Assembly: GCA_028288765.1 (NCBI GenBank)
Contig: JAQGHQ010000414.1
Span: forward strand, 1-64,000
DNA: 64,000 nt
Reading direction: 5' to 3'
DNA from: Gemmataceae bacterium
GTDB lineage: Bacteria > Planctomycetota > Planctomycetia > Gemmatales > Gemmataceae
The translations under genes were made by a program, and so were the position numbers. The notes under the pieces were generated by a model that was given only the letters and a program-made list of their open reading frames with translations, had not been told where the DNA came from and searched no databases. Shown piece by piece: positions 16,396 to 24,130 of the stretch (position 1 is the stretch's first letter; each line of letters opens with the position of its first letter).

Positions 16396-17892
16396 ATGAC
16401 CCGCACCGCCGTCGCGCTACTCCTGATCTGCGCCGCCGCGCCCGTCGCTTCCGCCCATCCGCTCCCGAACCTGCGGTACGACCGGACCGTCGCCGTCCGC
16501 GTTTCCCCGGACGGCGTGTCCGTCCGGTACGCCCTCGAAGTCAGTCAGTGGACGATCGTGATGGACGGGCGGAACCTGTTCACCCCGGACGAAATCGCGA
16601 AGCTCGACAAGACCGGACGGGGATTCGTGACCGCGTACGCGAAGAAGATCGCCCCCGAGATCGCCCACGACCTCCGGGCGACGGCGGACGGCAAGCCGCT
16701 CGCGTTCCGGGTCGAGAAGATTGATGTCGAGCCCGGCGAGCACCCGCGCTTCCGGTTCGAGTTCAAGGCCGACTGGCCGCCGGGCGGGAAGAAGCGGGCG
16801 TTCGTATTCGAGGACGAGTCGTTCGAGGGCAAGCCCGGGGTGCTGGCCCTGACGCTCGCGGAGGCCGGCGACCGAGCCGCCGGGGTGAGTCTCGACGACG
16901 TGACCGAACCGGACCCGAAGTGGCGGGACCGGCCGGCGATCGATCTGAAGCCGAACGAGGCAGCCAAACTCCGGAAAGCGGCGGCGGTGGTCTCCCTGCC
17001 GCGCGCGATCGGACCGCCCGAATCGCCCGGGATCGAAGACACCTCCCCGAACGGGCCGGTCGTCACCGTAACCGAAGGCGAGCGGCCATCGCTCGCCGCC
17101 GACCTGTTCCACCGCGGTTTGCCGGCCCTCTTCGACTCGGCATACGGGGTCGGCGTGTTGCTCCTCGCGGCGTTCCTGTTCGGGTCAGCCCACGCCTTCA
17201 CTCCGGGGCATGGGAAGACGCTGGTGGCGGCGTATCTCGTCGGCGAGCGGGGCACGGTCGGGCATGCGGTCCTGCTGGCGGTCGCGACGACCGTGGCCCA
17301 CACCGGGTCGGTGATCCTTGTCGCGGCCGTGCTCTGGTCGGTGTACGGGAACGACGTCCCGGGCGCGACGCAGGGGGTGTTGCAGTTCATCGGCGGGCTC
17401 CTGGTCGCCGGGGTCGGGGCGTGGCTGCTCATGCGCCGGCTCACCGGGAGGGCGGACCACTTCCACCTGTTCGCCGGGCACCACCATCATCACGGCGACG
17501 GCCACCACCACGCCCACGACCACGCGCACGCCCATGACCATCACCACGGCCCGCCGCCGGAAAGCGCGCGGTCGACCGCGGGGTGGGTGCGGTTGCTCTT
17601 GATGGGGCTCGGCGGCGGGCTCGTCCCGTGTTGGGATGCGGTCCTGCTCCTGCTCGCGGCCACCGCCCTGAACCGGGTCGGGTTCGCGATCCCGCTCCTG
17701 GTCGCGTTCAGCGCGGGGCTCGGGGCGGTGCTGGTCGCCCTCGGGGTCGGGGTGGTGTACGCCCACCGGGCCGGGGCGGTGCGGTTCAGCGAGAGCCGGT
17801 GGTTCAAGCTCCTCCCGATGGTCAGCGCGACGCTCCTCCTGGCGATCGGGCTGTGGCTCTGCCGGGAAGGGTTACAGGCCGCGGTGCGATAA
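16396..17892 (+). CDS. Nickel/cobalt efflux transporter (NicO/RcnA family)
   Basis: The 498-residue protein has a signal peptide ending in VASA-HPLPN. A periplasmic domain resembling DUF1007 follows (about 20-240), and then a NicO membrane domain of about six helices. The family motif HAFTPGHGKTLVAAYLVGER lies at about 270-289. A cytoplasmic loop near 360-390 is extremely His-rich (GHHHHHGDGHHHAHDHAHAH) and probably binds the metal. The conserved CWDAVLLLL stretch opens the second half. Members export or import Ni2+ or Co2+. A cobalamin methyltransferase gene 10 kb away is weak support for cobalt. The start is ATG 16396; the upstream TTG lies inside the terminator tail. Confidence 0.9.
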   Translation: MTRTAVALLLICAAAPVASAHPLPNLRYDRTVAVRVSPDGVSVRYALEVSQWTIVMDGRNLFTPDEIAKLDKTGRGFVTAYAKKIAPEIAHDLRATADGKPLAFRVEKIDVEPGEHPRFRFEFKADWPPGGKKRAFVFEDESFEGKPGVLALTLAEAGDRAAGVSLDDVTEPDPKWRDRPAIDLKPNEAAKLRKAAAVVSLPRAIGPPESPGIEDTSPNGPVVTVTEGERPSLAADLFHRGLPALFDSAYGVGVLLLAAFLFGSAHAFTPGHGKTLVAAYLVGERGTVGHAVLLAVATTVAHTGSVILVAAVLWSVYGNDVPGATQGVLQFIGGLLVAGVGAWLLMRRLTGRADHFHLFAGHHHHHGDGHHHAHDHAHAHDHHHGPPPESARSTAGWVRLLLMGLGGGLVPCWDAVLLLLAATALNRVGFAIPLLVAFSAGLGAVLVALGVGVVYAHRAGAVRFSESRWFKLLPMVSATLLLAIGLWLCREGLQAAVR

Positions 17893-17893
17893 A

Positions 17894-18016
17894 TTGGTGT
17901 TTCGCGTTTTGGCTCCGGCAGGCAGCTGGGGAGTTCCTGCCATCACTCCGACCGAACAGCCAATACGAAATACGAAACACCAAACACCAAACACCCAACA
18001 CCCAACACCCAACACA
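17894..18016. repeat. Low-complexity inverted repeat before the epimerase gene
   Basis: TTGGTGTTTCG (17894-17904) and CGAAACACCAA (17973-17983) form an inverted pair. The right side continues as near-periodic AAACACC/CAACACC units right up to the ATG at 18017, leaving no Shine-Dalgarno sequence for that gene. Confidence 0.75.
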
Positions 18017-19186
18017 ATGCGCGTTGTCGAACTCGAGGCCCGGCACGTCCGAATTCCGCTCCGGCGGAAGGTGACCCACGCCAGCCACACCCGGACCGAC
18101 ACGGACAACGTCGTCGTCCGGTGTGTGCTCTCCGACGGGACCGTCGGGTTCGGCGAGGGCGTGCCCCGCGACTACGTCACCGGCGAAACCATCGACTTCT
18201 CCATCGACCTCCTCAAGCGCAGCGCACTCCCGGACCAGCTGCCCGCCTGCGACGACTTCATCCAGGCCGTCCAGCTCGCCGAGCGGCTCAAACTCGTTCC
18301 CGTCCCCGGCGACGACCGGATGATTCAGGGGAACGCGGCCCGGTGTGCCGTCGAACTCGCCCTGCTCGATGCCTTCGGCCGGGCGTTCGGCGAGCCGCTG
18401 ATGAACGTGACCCGGATCCTGGCCCCGGAGCTGTACGAACCGCAGGAGCGGGTGCAGTACAGTGGCGTGATCGGCAACCCGAAGGGGTGGAAGGCGCGGG
18501 TTTACCCGCTCGTCTACCGGCTCGCCGGGTTCAAGCAGGTGAAGCTGAAGGTCGGCATCCCCGGGACGGACGACGTGAAACGGACCCGCCGCACCCGCCG
18601 CTGGCTCGGTCGGAAAATCGACCTGCGGGTGGACGCGAACGAGGCGTGGACGCCGGCCGAGGTGGCCGACCGGGTGCGGGCGCTGGAGCCGTTCGGGATC
18701 ACCAGCGTCGAGCAGCCGGTGCGGCACGAGGACGTGGCGGCACTCACGGAGGTTCGGAAGCAGATCCGGACGCCGGTGATGCTGGACGAGTCGCTGTGCG
18801 GCGAGGTGGACGCGGAGCGGGCGGCCCGGGGCGGCTGGTGCGACCTGTTCAACCTCCGGCTGTCGAAGTGCGGCGGGTTCATCCCGAGTCTCCGGCTGGC
18901 CCAGCTCGCGAAGCGGCACGGGCTCGGGTACCAGCTCGGGTGCCAGGTCGGGGAGACGGCGATCCTCTCGGCCGCCGGCCGGCATTTCGCCACGAGCGTG
19001 AAGGATATTCGCTACCTGGAAGGCTCCTACGACCGGCATCTGGTGTGGGAATCGCTCTCGGCCGAGGACCTGACGTTCCGGCGCGACGGGTGGGCGCCGG
19101 TCATCGTCTCTCCCGGCCTCGGGGCGGCCGTCGACACGGCCCGGGTGGACTGGGTGACGAAACGCAAGGAGATGTTGATTGGGTGA
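18017..19186 (+). CDS. Enolase-superfamily (muconate-lactonizing-type) epimerase
   Basis: The 389-residue protein has the complete MLE-subgroup active site: K176 and K178 in VKLKVG, metal ligands D206 (DANEAW), E232 (VEQPV) and D257 (LDESL), and K284 in LRLSKCGG. This two-lysine arrangement is used by dipeptide epimerases, o-succinylbenzoate synthases and muconate lactonizing enzymes. Dipeptide epimerase is the most likely, given ITSVEQPV and LDESLCG, but the substrate is not proven. The gene is followed, with 8 bp overlap, by an alpha/beta hydrolase, so the two are coupled and may act on related substrates. The start codon has no visible ribosome-binding site because a repeat abuts it. Confidence 0.85.
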   Translation: MRVVELEARHVRIPLRRKVTHASHTRTDTDNVVVRCVLSDGTVGFGEGVPRDYVTGETIDFSIDLLKRSALPDQLPACDDFIQAVQLAERLKLVPVPGDDRMIQGNAARCAVELALLDAFGRAFGEPLMNVTRILAPELYEPQERVQYSGVIGNPKGWKARVYPLVYRLAGFKQVKLKVGIPGTDDVKRTRRTRRWLGRKIDLRVDANEAWTPAEVADRVRALEPFGITSVEQPVRHEDVAALTEVRKQIRTPVMLDESLCGEVDAERAARGGWCDLFNLRLSKCGGFIPSLRLAQLAKRHGLGYQLGCQVGETAILSAAGRHFATSVKDIRYLEGSYDRHLVWESLSAEDLTFRRDGWAPVIVSPGLGAAVDTARVDWVTKRKEMLIG

Positions 19187-20129
19187 CGAGGAGAAACCCG
19201 GCCCGGCGAGCGGGGGGCATGAGCCCCCCGAGTCGATCAAGCCGTCCCCGCCAACGCAACCCGATCTCGGGGGGCTCACGCCCCCCGCTCGCCTCGACCT
19301 GCTTGGTCGCTTTCGCGCCTCGGACGGGTATGAATTCTACTACCGCCACTTCGCCCCGCCGGGCGTGCCCAAGGCCCGGCTCGTGTTCGTCCACGGCATC
19401 CGCAGCCACGGCGGGTGGTACACGCGGTCGTGCGACCGGTTCGCCGCCGCCGGGTTCGAGGTCTACTTCCTGGACCGCCGGGGCAGCGGGCTGAACACCG
19501 CCCACCGCGGCGACTGTCCGAACTTCCGCCGGCTGATCGACGACGTGGCCGAGTTCGTCCAGCACCTGCGGGCGGACCGCGGGTGGCTGCCGATCGTCCT
19601 CGGCGGGATTTCGTGGGGTGGGAAGCTGGCGGTCGGGCTGCCGTACCGGCGGCCCGGGCTGATCGACGGGCTGGTACTGCTCTGCCCCGGGCTGGTGCCG
19701 AAGGTGGCCCCCCCCTTCGCCCGGCGGATGCGGATCGCGGTCGCGCGGGTGTTCCGCCCGTGGAAGTTCTTTCCCATCCCGCTCAACGAGCCGGACCTGT
19801 TCACCGCCTCCGCGGGCTGGCAGAAGTACATCGCCGAAGAATCCCACGGGCTGCGGCTGGCGACCGCCCGGTTCCTGTTCAGCAGCTTCTCGCTCGACAT
19901 CTACCTGCGGCGGGCCGCACGCCGGGTGAAGGTGCCGACCCTGCTCCTCCTCGGCGGCCATGACCGGATCATCGGCAACGAGCAAACCCGCCTGTTCGCC
20001 GGCCGGTTCGGTACGGCGGTGAGCATGATCGACTACCCCGGCGCGCATCACACCCTGGAGTTCGAGCCGGAAGGGCATCCGTGGGTCGAGGACGTGCGGC
20101 GGTGGATCGAAAGACGCGTGGGATGCTGA
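19179..20129 (+). CDS. Alpha/beta hydrolase (monoacylglycerol-lipase type) with palindromic N-terminus
   Basis: The 316-residue protein is a serine hydrolase. It has the oxyanion motif VHGIRSHGGWY (71-81), nucleophile S145 in GGISWGGKLA, an acid in GGHDRIIGNEQ and a histidine in PGAHHTLEFE. This resembles lysophospholipase/monoacylglycerol lipases. The family domain begins at about residue 39 (LDLLGRFRASDGYEF). Residues 10-38 are encoded by the palindromic element at 19205-19293. Translation apparently starts at TTG 19179, 7 bp after AAGGAG (19166-19171), and overlaps the epimerase stop. The element has therefore either extended the protein or replaced its start. Confidence 0.88.
   Translation: MGDEEKPGPASGGHEPPESIKPSPPTQPDLGGLTPPARLDLLGRFRASDGYEFYYRHFAPPGVPKARLVFVHGIRSHGGWYTRSCDRFAAAGFEVYFLDRRGSGLNTAHRGDCPNFRRLIDDVAEFVQHLRADRGWLPIVLGGISWGGKLAVGLPYRRPGLIDGLVLLCPGLVPKVAPPFARRMRIAVARVFRPWKFFPIPLNEPDLFTASAGWQKYIAEESHGLRLATARFLFSSFSLDIYLRRAARRVKVPTLLLLGGHDRIIGNEQTRLFAGRFGTAVSMIDYPGAHHTLEFEPEGHPWVEDVRRWIERRVGC
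19205..19293. repeat. Double-hairpin palindromic element, copy B (N-terminus of the hydrolase gene)
   Basis: The arms 19205-19232 and 19266-19293 are 28 bp, reverse complementary with one mismatch, around a 33-nt centre. The frame reads SGGHEPPES...LGGLTPPAR. Confidence 0.9.
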
Positions 20130-20151
20130 TGAACGGGGTTGAAGAACCTAA

Positions 20152-20323
20152 CCCGGATTTTTCACCGCCGAGACCGCGGAGGACGCAGAGGAAGGTCAAG
20201 AGTGCAGATCGAACATAAAGCATTCTTGGTTATCTATATGAAAAGTCAATTTGAATAGGTTTTATAACTCATTTGAAAGTCTTTCTCTGCGTCCTCCGCG
20301 GTCTCGGCGGTAAAAAATCCGGG
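20152..20323. repeat. 39-bp inverted repeat between convergent genes
   Basis: 20152-20190 and 20285-20323 are reverse complements with one mismatch (core CCGCCGAGACCGCGGAGGAC). The centre is AT-rich. The right arm touches the stop codon of the minus-strand gene at 20324. It may act as a bidirectional terminator. Confidence 0.85.
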
Positions 20324-21655
20324 CTATACCCGGCTGAACACCGGTTTCGTCTCCTCGTCGGGGCTCGGCGGATCTTCCGCGGTCTGCTCCGCTACTCCCG
20401 AGACGACCGGCTTCCGGAGTCCGTTGACGAACGCCGCGAGCCGGGCGAGCCCCTCGCGGAGCCGGCCGTCGTCGGCCGCGAAACTGATCCGCACATGCCC
20501 GCCACCGCCCGGGCCGAATGCGAAGCCGGGGCCGACCCGCACCTTCTGCTCCTTCAGCAGCCGGTCGGCAAAGGTGCGGCCGTCGAGCCCGAGCCCGGCC
20601 ACCGGCACCCACATGAAATACCCGCCGGCCGGCCAGTTCGGTTCGAGCCCGAGCCCCCGAAGCCGGTCCGCCACGTATTGCCGCCGGCTCCGGAGTTGAT
20701 CGAGGATCGGGATGAACTCGGAGTCCGGCTCGGCCACCGCCCGGGCCGCAACCTGCTGACACCCCGCCGGCACGTATGGGGCTGACAGGTTTGCGGTGAG
20801 GGCACACGCCCGCACGAGATGGCGCGGCCCGGCCAGCCACCCGACCCGGACCGAGCCGAGCCCCCACTCCTGTGAAACCGAGCCGGCCGTCAGGACCCTC
20901 CGGTCGCCCCCGGCCAGCACCGCCAGCGACCGCCTACGGCCGTCGTACCGGAACCGGGCGAACGACTCGTCGGCGTACACGAGCACGTCGTAGCTCGCGG
21001 CGATCCACGCGATGTGGTCGAGGTCGTCGGGGCCGAAGCACGCCCCGGTCGGGTTCGCCGGGTCCGACAGGACGAGCAGTTTGGCCCCACGCATCGCCCG
21101 CTCGAACCCGGCCGCCAGGTACCGGCACCGGCCGTCCTCGGTCCATGTCGGCACCCACCGCACTTCCGCCCGGCGGGACTGCGCCCCGAGCGCGAACAGC
21201 GGCGAGCAGGGGTCGAACAGGACCACGCGGTCGCCGGGGTTTACGAACGCATCGAGGGTGGCGGCGTAAGCGGCCGTCGCCCCGTGGGTGATGAAGATCT
21301 CCCGGTCAGGGTCGACGGCCCGGCCGTCGCGGCGGACGTACAGATCGGCGATCGCGTTCCGGAGTTCGGGCGTACCCCACACCGGCGGGTTCCCCCGGCG
21401 GTCGGTCCCGCCCCGGCCGGGACTGACGCCCGATTCCGCCCGCGGGGCCGGGAGGTTCAGGTCGATCGCGTCGGGCCCGGCCGGGCCCGGGAAGTACGCC
21501 GGGTCCATCATCTCTTCGGCGGGCGCGGCGAGGACGGTGTCGGAGTAATACCGGAGGTACGCGGTCCCGCCGTCGGTCAGCCGTTTCGCGACCGGGAGGA
21601 ACCGGGCGACCCCGGAGCGGACGAGAAGCTTCGTGAGCCAGAAGGGACGGGCCAC
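20324..21655 (-). CDS. Class I/II aminotransferase-like protein lacking the PLP lysine
   Basis: The 443-residue protein has the type I aminotransferase fold landmarks: PVWGTPELRNAIADLY, THGATAAYAATLDAF, DPANPTGACFG, YADESFARFRYDG, GSVRVGWLAG and the substrate arginine in HVRISFAADDG. The internal-aldimine lysine is expected as SxSK just before GxxRxG. Here it is replaced by Q262 in TAGSVSQEWGLGSVRVG (CAG codon at 20870-20872). Transamination would normally be impossible without it, so the protein may have another role. It starts with GTG 21655, preceded by GGAGG about 10 bp upstream. About 45 Pro/Glu-rich residues trail the domain. Confidence 0.85.
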   Translation of the reverse strand: MARPFWLTKLLVRSGVARFLPVAKRLTDGGTAYLRYYSDTVLAAPAEEMMDPAYFPGPAGPDAIDLNLPAPRAESGVSPGRGGTDRRGNPPVWGTPELRNAIADLYVRRDGRAVDPDREIFITHGATAAYAATLDAFVNPGDRVVLFDPCSPLFALGAQSRRAEVRWVPTWTEDGRCRYLAAGFERAMRGAKLLVLSDPANPTGACFGPDDLDHIAWIAASYDVLVYADESFARFRYDGRRRSLAVLAGGDRRVLTAGSVSQEWGLGSVRVGWLAGPRHLVRACALTANLSAPYVPAGCQQVAARAVAEPDSEFIPILDQLRSRRQYVADRLRGLGLEPNWPAGGYFMWVPVAGLGLDGRTFADRLLKEQKVRVGPGFAFGPGGGGHVRISFAADDGRLREGLARLAAFVNGLRKPVVSGVAEQTAEDPPSPDEETKPVFSRV

Positions 21656-21740
21656 GGTGGTGCGCCTCCATGCCGGTCGGTACGAGAGGGGGGTATTGTG
21701 CCCGACCGGCGGGGGAGGTGTAAAGGCGGGCTGGGCGGGG

Positions 21741-22091
21741 TCAGCCGAGCAGGGTGAGGATCTCGTCCGGGCGGGCCGGCTTCAGGACGTAGTGGTCGAA
21801 CCCGGCGGCCATGCTCGCCTGCCGGTCCGCTTCGGTGCCGGAGCCGGTGAGCGCGACCAGGAGCCCCGGCTGCGGCCCGGGCTCGCGGAGCCGGCGGCAG
21901 ACCTCGCGGCCGTCGATCACGGGCAGGCCGAGGGCGAGAAACACGGCTTCCGGGCGGAAGGCGGCGGCGGCGGTGAGGGCGGCCGGGCCGGTGTGCGCGG
22001 TGAGGGCTTCGTGCCCATGGAGCCGCAAAAGGAGTGCGAGGCTCTCGGCCGCGTCCACGTTGCCGTCGGCGATGAGTATGCGGCGTCCCAT
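21741..22091 (-). CDS. Stand-alone receiver domain lacking the phosphorylated Asp
   Basis: The 116-residue protein is a CheY-like receiver domain alone. The conserved T82 (ALTGSG) and K104 (VLKPARPDE) are present, and D9 is part of the acidic pocket. The phospho-acceptor position, normally the last D in VLLDLGLP, is A53 in AVFLALGLPVIDG (GCC codon). It probably cannot be phosphorylated and may be a constitutive adaptor. No histidine kinase lies nearby. It is divergent from the Crp/Fnr gene, 243 bp away. Confidence 0.85.
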   Translation of the reverse strand: MGRRILIADGNVDAAESLALLLRLHGHEALTAHTGPAALTAAAAFRPEAVFLALGLPVIDGREVCRRLREPGPQPGLLVALTGSGTEADRQASMAAGFDHYVLKPARPDEILTLLG

Positions 22092-22334
22092 TTCCGGCGT
22101 CCTGATGGTTATGGGGAATCACACCCGCCGTCCGAGTTTCCTCATCCTACGCGCCTGGAGAGACACCCGTCTGTCACCTGAGCGACAAACGGACCAGGAA
22201 AAGGCAAAAAAATGCCCGGACGAGGGAAAGCCATTGTTGCAGGGCCTGCTCCGGCCGGTAAGAGTTGGTTCATACCGAATTTCCCGCGCCCAACCCCCAA
22301 CCTCCGCGTCCGTCGGCGGAGCGTGAGGCCACTC

Positions 22335-23045
22335 ATGCCGCGCGCGAAGCTCACCCGTCCGACCGGAAACCACCTGCTCGACCGCCTCCCCGATTCCGAA
22401 CTCGGCAAACTCCTGGTCGACGCCCAGCTGGTCTCGTTCGCCGCCCGCGAGGAGGTGGACGGCATCGGTCGCGACGGGCACCCGGTGTACTTCCCGACGA
22501 GCGGGGTGTTCTCGCTCCTCCTCCCGATGAAGGACGGAAACTCCGTCGAGGTGGCGGTCGTGGACAGCGAGGGGATGCTCGGGATCCCCATCGTGCTCGG
22601 GATGCATGCCGACCCCCTCCGGGCCGTCGCCCAGACCGATGGGGACTGCGCCCGGATCCCGGCCGACCGCTTCCTGTCCGTCCTCCGCGGGGGCGGGGTA
22701 CTCGACTCCCTGTTCCGCCGGTTCCTGGCCGTATCCTGGCAGACGGCCAACCAGACGATCGCGTGCAACCTCCGGCACACGGTCAAGGAGCGGACCTGCC
22801 GGTGGATGCTGGCGGTCCACGACCGGTCCAAGACGGACGAGTTCGTGGTCACCCAGGAGATTTTGTCGGGGATGGTCGGGTCGAGCCGTCAAAAGGTCTC
22901 GATGGTGGCGGGAGAACTGCAGGCGGCCGGGTACATCAGCTACCAGCGGGGGCGGGTCCGGGTGATCAACCGGCCCGGGCTGGAAAGTGTGAGCTGCGAG
23001 TGCTATCAGACCCTCCGCCAGGCGTACGAATTTCTCACGTCCTGA
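22335..23045 (+). CDS. Crp/Fnr-family transcriptional regulator
   Basis: The 236-residue protein has an N-terminal cyclic-nucleotide-binding-like beta-roll (about 15-135; FPTSGVFSLLLPMKDGNSVE, then SEGMLGIPIVLG). It then has a dimer helix and a C-terminal winged helix (VTQEILSGMVGSSRQKVSMV at about 174-193). The residues that bind cAMP in CRP are not conserved and there is no Fnr-type cysteine set, so the ligand is unknown. The only cysteines in the tail are in VSCECYQ. ATG 22335 follows a GTGAGG. The upstream frame is not domain-like and was excluded. Confidence 0.9.
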   Translation: MPRAKLTRPTGNHLLDRLPDSELGKLLVDAQLVSFAAREEVDGIGRDGHPVYFPTSGVFSLLLPMKDGNSVEVAVVDSEGMLGIPIVLGMHADPLRAVAQTDGDCARIPADRFLSVLRGGGVLDSLFRRFLAVSWQTANQTIACNLRHTVKERTCRWMLAVHDRSKTDEFVVTQEILSGMVGSSRQKVSMVAGELQAAGYISYQRGRVRVINRPGLESVSCECYQTLRQAYEFLTS

Positions 23046-23229
23046 CCCGGCGGACTCCTCGGAACGCCGGTTCTTTCCGCCGACGGGCGGTCGCAGGCGA
23101 CCGGATCAACGGGAAAAGCCGGCCGACAAGACTGGCATGCCCTCCACCCATCGACCGGGACTGTCCGGTGGCTCGACCGCTTCCCCCTCGGCCCGGCTGG
23201 GTCCGAGCGAAAGTGGGAAGTGTACGTCT

Positions 23230-24087
23230 TTAAACGACCGGGTTATTCAGCGTCCCGATCCCGCCGATGTTGATGCTCACGTCGTCGCCCGGGGCGAGTG
23301 TGAACTCGTCCGGCGGGACGATCCCGGTGCCGGTCAGCAGGATCGCCCCGGTCGGGAACTCGTTGTCGCGGCCGAGCCAGTCGACAAGGCTTTCCGGGGT
23401 GCGGGCCATCTGGGCGAGGGTGGTGCTCCCGTCGAAGGCCACCTTCCCCCCGCGGCGGATGGTCAGATGGATCTCGACCCCGGCGAGTGGAGGCATCTTC
23501 GCCGCCGGGGTGATCAGCGGGCCCACCGCGCAGGATTGCTTGTAGATCTTTGCCTGGGGCAGGTAGAGTGGGTTTTCGCCCTCGATGTCCCGGGCGCTCA
23601 TGTCGTTTCCGACCGTGTACCCGACGATCTTCAGGGCCGGGGAGATGACCAGGGCCAGCTCCGGCTCGGGAACGCTCCACTTGCTATCGGCCCGGACCCG
23701 CACGGGTTGTCCGGGGCCGACCACCCGCTCGGGGGTGGCTTTCATGAAAAGTTCCGGGCGGTCGGCGCTGTACACCTTGTCGTAAAACTGCGCCGCCCCG
23801 CGGGACTCTTCCTCCCGGGCGATCTTGCTCCGCTTGTACGTGACGCCCGCGGCCCAGATTTCCTGCCGGTCGACCGGGGCGAGAAACGTCTGGCCGGCGA
23901 CCGGCACGGGCGGGGTGGCCACATCAATCATCTCGCGTGCGGCCTCGATCGGATCCGGCAGGGCGAGTAAATCGGCCAGAGTGCTGATATTCGGACGGCG
24001 GTACAGGTCCAGGACGAACACCTGACCGGCCTCGACGAGGACAGCTGCCGTCTCACCGGAGGGCTGCCGGATCTTACCGAACTGCAT
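23230..24087 (-). CDS. Fumarylacetoacetate hydrolase (FAH) family enzyme
   Basis: The 285-residue protein has an N-terminal domain and a C-terminal FAH fold with the metal-binding glutamates in WSVPEPELALV. Conserved stretches include WAAGVTYKRSKIAREEE, GYTVGNDMSARDIEGENPLY, LPQAKIYKQSCAVGP and LTGTGIVPPDEFTLAPGD. This version resembles sugar-acid dehydratases such as 2-dehydro-3-deoxy-D-arabinonate dehydratase as closely as true hydrolases. It lies 43 bp after the MnmE-like gene, at the end of a minus-strand gene series. Confidence 0.88.
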   Translation of the reverse strand: MQFGKIRQPSGETAAVLVEAGQVFVLDLYRRPNISTLADLLALPDPIEAAREMIDVATPPVPVAGQTFLAPVDRQEIWAAGVTYKRSKIAREEESRGAAQFYDKVYSADRPELFMKATPERVVGPGQPVRVRADSKWSVPEPELALVISPALKIVGYTVGNDMSARDIEGENPLYLPQAKIYKQSCAVGPLITPAAKMPPLAGVEIHLTIRRGGKVAFDGSTTLAQMARTPESLVDWLGRDNEFPTGAILLTGTGIVPPDEFTLAPGDDVSINIGGIGTLNNPVV

Positions 24088-24130
24088 TGCGAGTCCCCAT
24101 GTTGTGGAAGAGGCTTTGGGGGACGTTGTA

